Source of the DNA: Branchiostoma floridae | Taxonomy: Eukaryota > Chordata > Leptocardii > Amphioxiformes > Branchiostomatidae | NCBI RefSeq assembly: GCF_000003815.2 | Contig: NC_049989.1 | Location: 9,216,880 to 9,280,879, forward strand | Direction of reading: 5' to 3' | DNA: 64,000 nucleotides | Shown here: piece after piece, positions 1 to 10,982 of the stretch | How the letters are laid out: each line of letters begins with the position of its first letter | Position numbering within the stretch: the first letter of the stretch is position 1 | Notes under the pieces: model-generated | What the model saw: the letters and a program-made list of their open reading frames with translations, nothing else | Database searches by the model: none | What the model was told of the DNA's origin: nothing | Position numbers and translations under genes: made by a program

Positions 1-397
1 CCAAATCTACAAAAGTCTCTTTTTAGATGTACATGTATAAGATCCGCTTCCTTTTTATGCACTGTGTATATATTGATGGCATGACTGATAACTGTTTTTA
101 ATTGACATGTATGTAAATATTGACCACTGTATGTACAAGTATGTTGTCTGTATGAAGTCCAGGAAGATAAGTGGTGTGCCCTAGGGCACGTCACTAATGG
201 ATTTTCAGATAAAGTCTCAAGTCTCTTACTGTAGTGTGATTTTCTGGTACAGCATTAGTTCAACTAAAGGGCACTGGTACTCACAATTTGACTTAATAAG
301 CACAAATGTACGTACTACATATACACAAAATATACACCAAACTAAAATCTTGTCACATTTCTCTAAGTATGCTATCAGTGGTACTTGAGGCACTTAC

Positions 398-1235
398 AGT
401 GAGCAGCATGATGCTGGGAGGCTTCATTGGGTACTCAGGAGGCAGCGTGATGCGCCCGTGGTACATCCCTCCCTGGAAGTCTGAGTCAGGGGGACCACGC
501 ACGGTGAAGTGCCACTCAAACAAGTTGTCCTGCAAAAAATGGCCAAAAATCATGTATATCACACAACATACTTATTCATTTGTTAATAGTGACTAAATTC
601 AGCAACCTTAAAGCAATCACTATTCAACCAATAAAATGTCATCATTGCATGCGCAGCTTTTCAGATTCTCACCTCCAGCGGTTGGGCGTAATACTGTTCT
701 GTCGGCTCATGCATTTCTTTTGCCTCCCTCATCAGCCGCTTCACAGCTGTGGGGAAAAAAAACATTGTATAGAATTACATTGTATTTGTATTCACGAGGT
801 AGAATACCCTGTTTCAATTTTTAGCGTGCAATATGCTGGAATGTATATTTAGAATATTTTTAGCTAATAATCTGATGCCTATGTCTTAATGCCAACATAT
901 GGACACATATAGATACTGTATATATACATTGAGAGAGAAAGAGAGACTTGTAAGCCATACTGTGCTGAAAAAATTAACTGATATAAATCTTTTTAACTTT
1001 AAAATAATACATTATGCTGATCTTGTAAGACTTCGATATCGTTTTTCTAATGAAATTTAAGCAAATGACTGATTGTACCCCGACTGACACTGATGCTAAA
1101 AGTTTGTGCTGGAAACTTTAAAACGTTGATAATATAATGTTGGAAATTCTGATCCCCTCCCCATTTTTAAATGGGGATATTAAAATATCTAAATCGCCGG
1201 TCACCTGGACTTTTCATGTTGTATCGTCCCTCCAT
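398..1235 (-). CDS. UBE2J1: Ubiquitin-conjugating enzyme E2 J1, N-terminal part (partial)
   Basis: Three coding exons are visible on the minus strand: 1235-1205 (ATG at 1235, reads MEGRYNMKSP), 746-673 (AVKRLMREAKEM onward) and 529-398 (DNLFEWHFTVRGPPDSDF onward to PSIMLLT). Every junction has GT/AG signals and the phases agree (1, then 0, then 0). Together they give the first 79 residues of the UBC fold, and the residues match vertebrate UBE2J1 much better than UBE2J2. UBE2J1 is a tail-anchored ER-membrane E2 that works in ER-associated degradation. The active-site cysteine (about residue 91 in the human protein) and the C-terminal membrane anchor are not in this part and should lie left of position 1. 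The gene is divergent from UPB1. Bases 1-397 would be its third intron; I see nothing else in them. Confidence 0.9.
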
Positions 1236-1882
1236 CTTTGCGGCTGTTCTGTCCACTCGTCCTGAAATTATGCAGTCTTCTGTCGGTTTTGTGACTACAA
1301 AATTTAGATTGATTGATCTGAATTTTACACGTACGTCGAAAACCCGGAAGTTGATCTGTTTTGGACACGTATTCGGTAACGGATGTAACACGTCCGTTGA
1401 TTGGCTCTCTTGTGGAAACAATAAACATTTCAACCAATCACTTAATCGTACTCTTGCAGATTTGTCTGTAGAAAAAAATAGTTTATGATTTGTAGACTAT
1501 GTTTCAGGGTATTGTAAAACAGCAGGCTATTCAAATCACACGATTCGAAGGTATATATTTTTCCTTTCCCTGGATATTTGAGAGGACTTTGAAGTTTGAA
1601 ACACTGCAGATAACAACAATGTCAAGAGCATGTCATTCGTTGAATTTTTTTAGTGGCAACCTCTGACCCCACATAGCCGCGTGTGAAGCCAAATCCCTGC
1701 GCCGCGAAAATTATATGAGAGGTCAGGTACGCCCACTGAGGGTCATAGGTCACTGACAGTCTTGGTAAGTTTCTTTGAGAAGTTGCTTCGTCTGCATTTC
1801 TGAAATTGGGCTCCTACTGAAGGACTCTAACGCCTCTCTTCTTACTTAGAAGTATAGTAGAGCTCTCTTGGGCGTTTGCACT
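1236..1882. promoter_or_regulatory. Shared spacer of divergent UBE2J1 / UPB1 (candidate bidirectional promoter)
   Basis: The two start codons face away from each other and are 647 bp apart. The spacer holds the 5' UTRs and presumably both promoters. I see no clear TATA box at a fitting distance from either ATG. The half next to UPB1 (about 1660-1740) is moderately GC-rich, with a few CpGs. That fits a TATA-less bidirectional housekeeping promoter, which is inference from the arrangement. Confidence 0.45.
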
Positions 1883-4800
1883 ATGGGTGACGAGCTGAAG
1901 AACGTGGATGACGTGTTACGGGAGCATATCCCGCCGGAGAAACTCAAAGAAGTTCAAAGAGTTTTGTACGGCTCAAGTTTCAGGTGAGTACTTTATATAC
2001 TTACTTTCATGCTCAGAAAATGTACATGTTACATTGTAGCATTGTAATAAAGGAACAGAAACATAAAGATACAATATCCTGACTCCCGGGATATCAACCT
2101 GTCTAAAAAATTATATAGACCGGGTTTTGAACCCCGCATTTACCCCTTTTTGCAGAAAATGCACAACTAGGTCAAGGCAAGGAGTTTGAAAAGGAATCCT
2201 TGGTCAAGGCAAACGTCCTTTAACTAGTTCACTGCCTATTTCCTAGCTTATTGTCAGAATCATCTACACTTAACTATTCTGAATGCCAATCTCTTTGAAA
2301 TTTATAATCAATTGTTGATATGCAGTCTGAATCATAATAGGTAAAATGTAGGTGTGACAAATTCACTATTCAGAAAAAAGAACTCATTATCCATAAGACT
2401 ATTTTTGGCAATGCCTCAGTGGTGGATCCTCTGATTCAGTTGGAGGCCATAGACAGCCAATGATCAATTCAACAGTTTGCAAAGCAAGATAAATGACCAA
2501 AGGCTTTCATTATAAGTTATGAATGTCACTATATAAATAAAGATGTAGACTACATACATACATACATCTTTATCCTTCCACCTTTGGAGACAATGATTCA
2601 TTGTATTCCCCAACTGTTGTACTTGTAGTAAGTTGACCCTCCCAGCAGAGGCAGTGAAGTTGGCTGATGAGCGTAAGTTTGAGCTGGCTGGCTACGGCAT
2701 GCAGGCTGTACCTGAACAGCTGAGGCCTGCCCGCGTGGTCCGCGTCGGAGCCGTGCAGAACAAGATCGTTCTACCCACAAGTGCGCCCATAGCAGAGCAG
2801 GTGTGTGAACTTCTGTTCAATTGTGTTGTTGTCAGTGCCACCCATCCTGTCATGTATAACATCTAGGTCTGGACAAACCACATAAACCCAATATGACTGC
2901 ATGCTGACTGAAGAGATGACAAGGAGTTCAAGAGGAGTGGTTTCAACTGGAGCGAGACACCTGCCTAACTGAAGAACTCCACTCTACTCTACAAATATCA
3001 CTGTATTGCTAAGCTTAGATATTGGGGTCTAACTTTAATCAGCTGCCTTCCTGATACAAATCATGGCCACTACTTGCTCACTGACCTTAACCTTTGCTTT
3101 GAGAAGACATTTCTGTAGCAATGCTGCTTGAAGCTTTCCTATCATACTTTAACTAATCCATTTCTTTGTGTCTGCCATGTATGTTTCAATGATAGTACTT
3201 TGGATTTGATTGGCATGATCTTGAGCTTGTTGTTTGTGTCCAATCTGCTAGGTGGCAGCACTGCACGCTCGTATTGCAGAGATTGTGGAGGTTGCGGCCA
3301 TGTGTGGGGTCAACATCATCTGCTTCCAAGAGACCTGGAGTAAGGTTACTTAATGTTTGTAATTAACCAATCACATATTGTAAAATACTAACAGCAGCTA
3401 GTGTTCTTAATTATTGTCCTTCCAACAATTTTTTACTGATCTTCAAACAGGTGATTCTAAAAAAAGCAACTGCTTTTGCTTCTTGTATGTGTTTTTCATT
3501 TTCATTTGATAAATGAAGAGAAACTTGTACAAAACGTATTTTGCACTAGGAGTTAAAGTCAGCTTTGAATGGTTGCTGTGCAGCTGGATTTCACAAATGT
3601 ACATTATGTGATTAAATATATGTACCATACAATCGCCTTAATTCTTGGACAGTCAATTTCCTATTAGTGATTTCAAGTGTCTAGTAATATGTCTCTTATC
3701 CAACCAAAACTCTCCTCTTTTCACAGCGATGCCGTTTGCATTCTGCACCCGTGAGAAGCAGCCCTGGTGCGAGTTTTCTGAGTCAGCGGAGGACGGGCCT
3801 ACCATCACGTTCTGTCAGGAGGTGATGCGGAAATACTTATGTAGGGTTTAAGACATAGATATTACAAATTTAAGAGACAGGTTTCTTTAATTGTCTGTTT
3901 AATCCGTTGTATATTCATACTGTCAAATCAGCCTGCTGACCATTTTTCACTGAGGTCATGAGGGAAGAGGTAATGGTCAGACAAAACATAGCAAAGGCAC
4001 AGATCGGTTAAAGTAACTAATAACTTCATAAACTTTTGTTCCTTATAAAGAAGGAACAAATATGTCCTTACACATATACGACATTACAAAAGCACAAAAG
4101 AAAATGAAAGTTTACACTGTAAAAGATAATGAAAGCTTTTCCACAGTGTGTTTCTCCATTAGATACTAGTAGTAGAAGATATTCACAATTGTGTTTGGCA
4201 CAATATTATGCAAAAGTAATGTAAAACTCTTCTTATGCCCATCTTTCAGCTTGCCAAGAAGTACAACATGGTGATCATCTCCCCCATCTTGGAGAGGGAT
4301 GCAGCACATGGTGATATTATTGCTAACACTGCTGGTAAGGTTACATACCAGGGCTCCAAATACTGGGTGCATGTGCACCCAGGTCCACCCAAAATTGAAG
4401 CTGTGCACCCATTTTTTTCTGTGGGTGCACCCAAATATTGTCTTAGGTTTACGTATGTTAAGATATCAAAGTATACTACTAGTCTAGTATACATCATATT
4501 CTTGACATCTATGTGTTTAAAAGATGATAAAAATGTCTGTCATGGAATTCTTTAAGACTTAAGTTTTGTAATTAGTTTTTTTCTGACATTCTACTTTATC
4601 TTATGTGGTGCACCCAAAAAAGTGCACCTAATCCAAAAAAAGAATTTTGAGCCCTGATCATACAGATCAGTTGGTACTTAGCTATAGTGTGTGTGTGTGT
4701 TGTAATGTGGTGCTAATCAGCATAATAGACTCACGTACACTTGACATACACATTAACACACATGCGCAAGAAAACTAAAAGAAGATCTTCTAAGACCGGT

Positions 4801-7800
4801 GATACCTCAAGCATGAGGGAAGTGTGTTTATAGTAATGGTACGCATAGAGTAATACATAATGGCGTCACTTTTTGGTGTCAAAATTTTCACCTTAACTGT
4901 AATCATCCACCTAGTACTTAGTCGATGCAACTGACTATTCTGAAACAGTCTAACAGTTAGCATTTTGACATTGACCTTCCCCAGTTGTGATCTCCAACAC
5001 TGGAACTGTTATGGGGAAGAGTCGCAAGAACCACATTCCAAGGGTTGGTGACTTCAACGAGGTGAGCACCACCAGTTTGTATCTGTGTTTGATTTAGTTA
5101 TTTTGACTGATGACTTATTATTTGTAATTAAAGTGGAATTTTGCAACTTACATTATTGTTCAGTAATTTATGGTGTTTGTGAACAAGGAAGTTACAATGG
5201 TAATCTGGTCATTAGTGTTCACTTTATCACAATTGTTTTCACTGATACACTAATATGATAAGACTACTTTTTGTATCCTTTTATGAAATGTTCAAGTTTA
5301 TGTAAAAGATTTCAAAAAGAAATAATGCTAGCCATTTCAGGTCATTTTATTTATGTAATGCCATTTTTTTGTGGGAACTACATAATCATAGCAGAACAGA
5401 AAAGGAGGTTTTTGCTGTGTTTTTTATTTTGTAGTTGAAAGAATTCCGTGGTACAGTATAATGTGTTAGAAAGCATATTCACAGAAAGCACAAAAATAAA
5501 ACCTGGTGACCACAAACATTTCAAAATTCACACTACGACTTGTGGCACTTAATTTAGTTGTGTTTTTTTTACCAGTCTACATACTACATGGAGGGGAATA
5601 CTGGACACAGGGTGTTCCAAACTCAGTTTGGTAAGTACATCCCATGTAGGGAAAAGATATGCCTTCATAATATCATTGCTGTGTTGGCCTTTTGGACAAT
5701 CATCTTAATTTTTCTGTACTTTTGTACATGACACTGTGTATTTTACTTTTACAACATACATGTTGTTGTTACGTCACTCTTTTCCTATAGGCAGAATAGC
5801 GATCAACATCTGTTTTGGCCGTCACCACCCGCTGAACTGGATGATGTATGGGATCAATGGTGCAGAGATAGTGTTTAACCCTTCTGCTACTGTGGGTGCA
5901 CTCAGGTACATCATGCAGGGTTAAGGGGGGCTCACATGTGTGTATATTTTAGTCTGCATGAGTTCCAATGACATTTTTGCTAATTCCTTTCATACGCAGA
6001 CGTACGCACAGTGGGTACCATACAATCATATGCTCTTTTTAATAACGATGCATACGTGAATCATATGCTCCTATTCGCAGCAAGAAACCTCAGATAGAAT
6101 GGATATGCTGAAGTCGTAATTCATACACAAGATGGGGATGACGTATAATTTACTTTGTTCTGAAAGATTCCAAACGTTGGGCGTACGGCTGCATATTGCC
6201 AGAATTTCATATGGACCTCATGCACACTTGAAAATATATGCATTTGTAAACCCACCTTTAGATTCACTTTCAACTAATTTTTGCAATCCACTGCTTCTAT
6301 GACATTAATTCATGCAGAAATAACAACTTGGATACAGAACCAAGGAGAGAAATAAAACTTAAGCAATAGATTTCAGGTCCTTACAACCCTTCCCAGAATA
6401 GAAATTGGGGACACCATAATGTTTGTAACTTTTGTTCTATTGCATCCTTGGGAATTAAAATTCTGATTCAAAGTAAATCCTACCAAACACAAATGAACTT
6501 TCAAGCTTACACTGAAGTTGTAGTGTAACATCTATTATCATAATACCGGTACGTTTACGACGATTTCTCTAGCCATACTGATTTGACAAATTGTCAACGC
6601 ATCATTTTCTCCAGTTACATGTTGCTGGTATAGGTTACCCTTGCCACTTCTTCTGTGTAACTTTTCTGCCACTCTTGTCCTGCTAAAAGCGTAATATTGT
6701 AATTGTAACACGCCGCGGAATTACACGGCGAACGGGCGCGTGGTTGGGAGGGGGTAAAAAATACCGGTAGGAAGAAACACGGTACAATTAACTGCCGCTA
6801 TGTACTTTTATACATCCTCTGATGTTCCTTCCTTTTCTGTCAGTAAATGCATGAAACATAAACCTGCATGAGCATACAAAATGTCATGAGAAAACGGACG
6901 TATACTGTCAAGAATTTTCATTTAACTTCTGTCCGTCACAACCGCTATGACGTAACACTTCACTGCTAGCGTAGATATAAAAATGGCGGGAAAATGGCTG
7001 CGTACGTTCAATTTTGCCCATTCAGTCGTAGATCCGGGCTATTATGCAACGGTTCTCCACACTTTTACATGAGTTGTACGTCACCAACAGAAATTCAAGA
7101 TTGTTGTTGAATCATGTTCGTCTTGTGCCGTGAGCATGTGTAATTATGATCTATAAATTTGGCAATGAATGTGACAGTGTGTTCGTCCCACGACGAGCTG
7201 CCTACCCCGAAAAAGATACTGAAAACTTTTGGCCTTGTTGTCTTCGAATGCATTGTTATCGATGCTTTGTAAATGATGTATTGGACACCTAGATGTCTGA
7301 AGTGTGCACAGCTCAGAAATAACTATTGTTGCATGTGTAGATCTCTTTAAGTTCCAGTATTTTTAATCTACCGGTATAAGTCTTACTACCGGTATTATGC
7401 CAATGCATGTTAAATACTGTGCATGCCATCCCTCTCCAGTGAACCAATGTGGTCAATCGAAGCCCGTAATGCTGCCATCGCAAACAGCTACTTTTCTGTA
7501 GCCATCAACAGGGTGGGCACGGTATGTACAATGTACAGATTCCCTATTAAATAGTTTCTGAAATTTTCCTTCTTTATATATGATTCCTAAAGTATATACT
7601 TTTAATATTGAAGTTGACTGTCACTCAGATGTTGAATGTAACCTTCAGTGTTACATTTCCAGAATTTTGTTTTTCTTTGTTGAGAGGTGTGTTACTTAGA
7701 ACTGTATGATTATAGAGCACGAATGTCAATGATCATCTTGTTCATCGCAAAACATTTTTGGTTTCTTTAGGAGAGTTTTGAGAGCGAGTTTACATCAGGA

Positions 7801-9170
7801 GATGGGAAGAAGGGTAAGCTACACTAAGCAGACAGATTATTGTTTAAATAAAAATGTGTACAATGTGTACAACAGGGAAATACCATACCAATTACATGTA
7901 CATATATATTGGAGTATAGATGGCACACAAGATTTTTTTTACAGCATGTTTCATTTATAATAGCCACTCTGTATGTTACCAGCTAGAATTTAAAGTTCAT
8001 TGTACATTGCTGTTGTTCACTGCTTTTACTTCTTTATTTAAGTATTTTCTTTTTCACCATAGCTCACCATGACTTTGGCCACTTCTATGGTATGTAGTGT
8101 TTTTATGGCCTGCATATTTATCTGCTTTTTATCTGTGTAATATGATGAATTACTGAACTTTTCCCCTGATATATGTATATAAAGTTATCATGACCATCTG
8201 ATTTTTCCACTCCAGGTTCCAGCTATCTAGCAGCCCCCGATGGAAGCCGCACTCCTGTGAGTCTTGTAACAGGTCTTAGTACATAAAAGACAGCTTTTTG
8301 TCAGTCTGTCTTTTGCAGGAATGCTTATTTGTTGTAAAAATCAACAACAATATTTTTACTGTCCTATATGTGATGAAATAAATCAGTCTCTACCAATTGT
8401 CTGTATGCTGTATTTTGTTTTCTAAGACTTACTGCTGACTTGTGAATGATTTTGCATGTGTGGACTCCCTATACACGCAGGGTCTGTCACGAGTTGATGA
8501 TGGTCTGCTGGTGACCGAGGTGGACTTGAACCTGTGCAGGCAGGTTAAGGACAAGTGGTGCTTCAGGGTGAGTTATGTATTGTAGTGTGCTAACTTTCAA
8601 TTGACAAAAACTCGGATTCACCTATTATGCAAAAGTTACTTTTTGTTAGTATGTGCAATCACTGCAGGTATATCTCATTGCATGATGCATTTGTGACATT
8701 TTCTGTTTTAATAAAAAGTCTTGAGTGCAGTAATTGTACATTTATCTCAAATTGTACACTGAGACATGACTTTGTACATGTACAATGTCTGCGTGGGAAA
8801 ATGCAGTTTGATTTCATTGAATTATTGCACCAGTATATTTGAAATTTGCCATGCACAAGCTTTGTGTGCAGGATCAAAGTTTATCTACCAACGCATAGAA
8901 CTTTTGTGCTGATAATTGCATAACATTTATAGTAAAATTAATGTAAGAATAGTTAGTTATTGCTAATTTGAGTAAGGCAGAAAAAACTTGGAGTGTAGTG
9001 TATTACATAATCCAAAGAATTCAGATTTTTTTTTTTTTTTGGTTAAAGAATGTAAATCTTGATCCTGTGTTTTGTCTATCCAGATGACTGCCCGACTGGA
9101 CATGTATGCAGAGTCTTTGGCCTACGCCATCCAAGATGGCTACCAACCTCCTGTCGTCAAGGAGACATAA
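1883..9170 (+). CDS. UPB1: Beta-ureidopropionase (N-carbamoyl-beta-alanine amidohydrolase)
   Basis: Fourteen exons: 1883-1983, 2629-2800, 3252-3339, 3727-3821, 4250-4334, 4985-5061, 5576-5630, 5791-5905, 7440-7521, 7771-7813, 8063-8089, 8216-8256, 8481-8567, 9084-9170. All have GT-AG boundaries and consistent phases. They total 1155 nt, i.e. 384 aa plus stop, the same length as the human enzyme. It catalyses the last step of pyrimidine catabolism in the cytosol, turning N-carbamoyl-beta-alanine into beta-alanine, CO2 and ammonia. The nitrilase-superfamily Glu-Lys-Cys triad is present: Glu118 in ICFQETW, Lys195 in SRKNHIP and Cys232 in NICFGRHHP (human 119/196/233; one residue fewer near the N-terminus). 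The gene appears intact. Intron 5 holds a MITE directly after the donor. Intron 8 (5906-7439) is the longest and shows no other coding signal. Confidence 0.96.
4349..4656. mobile_element. MITE in UPB1 intron 5 (hAT-like ends)
   Basis: A 308-bp insertion-like block whose ends are inverted: CAGGGCTCcAAAT at the left, and GAATTTTGAGCCCTG at the right. The interior carries several GTGCACCCA / TGGGTGCAC words in both orientations. CAGGG-type ends are typical of hAT MITEs. The flanking 8-mers are only partly alike (TTACATAC, ATCATACA), so a target-site duplication is not clean. It begins 15 bp after the end of UPB1 exon 5. Confidence 0.6.
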
Positions 9171-9464
9171 ACAATTGGACATGTTGATTTGTAAAGTAAA
9201 AAACAACTAAAGAAAAATTTACCTCCATTACTTTTTTTTCTATATTTTTTTCTATCTTTAAGAGCAGGACTGATGGTATGAGTTTTTGATAATGCTAACA
9301 CATTGACTGTTAGTATTGCTATCAACCATTGGTCAGTTCAGTCTAAAAAATAATACTATGTACAAGTGATAACTGTCTAGCATAACTGTATTTATGCTAG
9401 ACACTTGTCATTTCTCTGGGAATGATACTTTCAAGTAGATAACATTCCACTAATTCTAATACAA

Positions 9465-9476
9465 AATAAAAATAAA
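9465..9476 (+). other. UPB1 polyadenylation signal candidates
   Basis: Two back-to-back AATAAA hexamers lie about 295 bp after the UPB1 stop codon. They are the first canonical signals downstream, so the 3' UTR probably ends near 9490. Confidence 0.5.
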
Positions 9477-9490
9477 ACTACATTGACTTT

Positions 9491-10982
9491 GGTAATCTAT
9501 ATGTATTGCCTTGCTTTTTCCATATTGAAAGACCCTCTTGCCTGATCTATAATCCAAAATAGCAGTAATCAGGCACGTTTGTCACTGTCAGCTATTGTCA
9601 TTCTCTCTTCACATTGACAAGTGTTTACTTAAGTACTACTAAATTATACATAAAACCAACCAGTGCCATAAAATCCATGTTACTGACAGTAAACTAAATA
9701 AATGATTTGTCTTCCCTTCACATTGTGTAGTAATCATTGTCTTCCTAATAACTCTGACATAATATTAATATCAGAGACTTGTATGATAGGTGATAAAATG
9801 AAGATCCAACAATGTAGTTTAGACTACTTAACTTTGTAATATGTACAATTTTTTTTCATATAAGAGTCTTGTGGTACATGTACATGTAGATGCAAGACTT
9901 GAAAGCATAATACATAACAGAACAACAATTTTGGTAGTGGGCAAAACAGAACAAAATACCAATATTTTCACATTTGTAAACCATAGAATTGACTTGGAGA
10001 CTAATGAATCAATGAAACATGGTATCACAACCAACAAAGCTTATATTTCTATATTCAATAATACACTGGTATCAACATAAACATTAAACAGAATATGATG
10101 AGCATTTCTATAACAAAGAAAACTAACAATACCAGGGCACTTTTATGTCTGTTTCAGATCTGTGAACCGGTAGTTTTATCAAGTACATTGATTTCACAGA
10201 CTGCCCAAAAATGGGCCTATAAGGGATGAAATACAAAAGTTCTCTCTGTATCAAAGGAAAAATAAAGAATACACAGAAGTTAATACTGGTGGTCCTTGAT
10301 AACACTTTCTGAATGTTTTGTGGACTAGATGCGGTAGCAGTGACTAAGCTGATAACAAAGGTTGGCTTCACCTGCTCAATATCTACTGCATAACAGTTTG
10401 CAATGAGGTTGCCACCATTCCTAAATGTATTTAAGTAACTTAGTAACATAAATAAAAAGTTGTTTGACGTAGAATGATCCAAAGATGCCGCCAAGAAACC
10501 AAAGACAACAGCAATGCACCTCATTATGGTAGGATGTTTTGCCATAGGACTGATAGAAGTAAGTACAACTGTACATATAGTCACATTTTTTTCATATGTT
10601 GACCATCACTTTGTTTTTTTCCAAAATCAGGCAAAATCAATACATGGAGTGATGTCATCCATAAAATTTACTTGCTCCAGCCTCAGCAAAACATATTGAT
10701 ACAATATGCAGGAACTTACTGCTGTTTCAAAAAGTTCAGGTTTTGTCTGCATGACTCTATTTAGAAGGCAATAGTAACACATGATTTCTAAGTGGACCTA
10801 TAACAGAAAATAAACTGCAACCTGGACAAAAGCATGCTTCATTTAAACTGGAAGCCCTAAAAGCCCTAGTATGTCTGTGTCATTCTTTCATTTCCAAATG
10901 GTTCCTTGTGCTACTCATACAAAGCACAGATGAAACATTTGTAGATGTAAGAAGAAGCAGTTCTTCACGATCAGTTGAGGGC
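9491..10982. other. Intergenic, no gene recognised
   Basis: AT-rich sequence between UPB1 and the next minus-strand gene. Its open frames (the longest is about 153 codons on the minus strand) have no motif or splice context that I can support. It probably includes the 3' UTR of the minus-strand ubiquitin-fold gene. One copy of a dispersed repeat end (minus orientation) lies at 10651-10676. Confidence 0.5.

Noticed and set aside
10123-10584. 153-codon open frame on the minus strand
   Set aside because: Low-complexity mix of hydrophobic residues, no start context, no motif, and no splice partner in the phase of the neighbouring gene. Likely chance.
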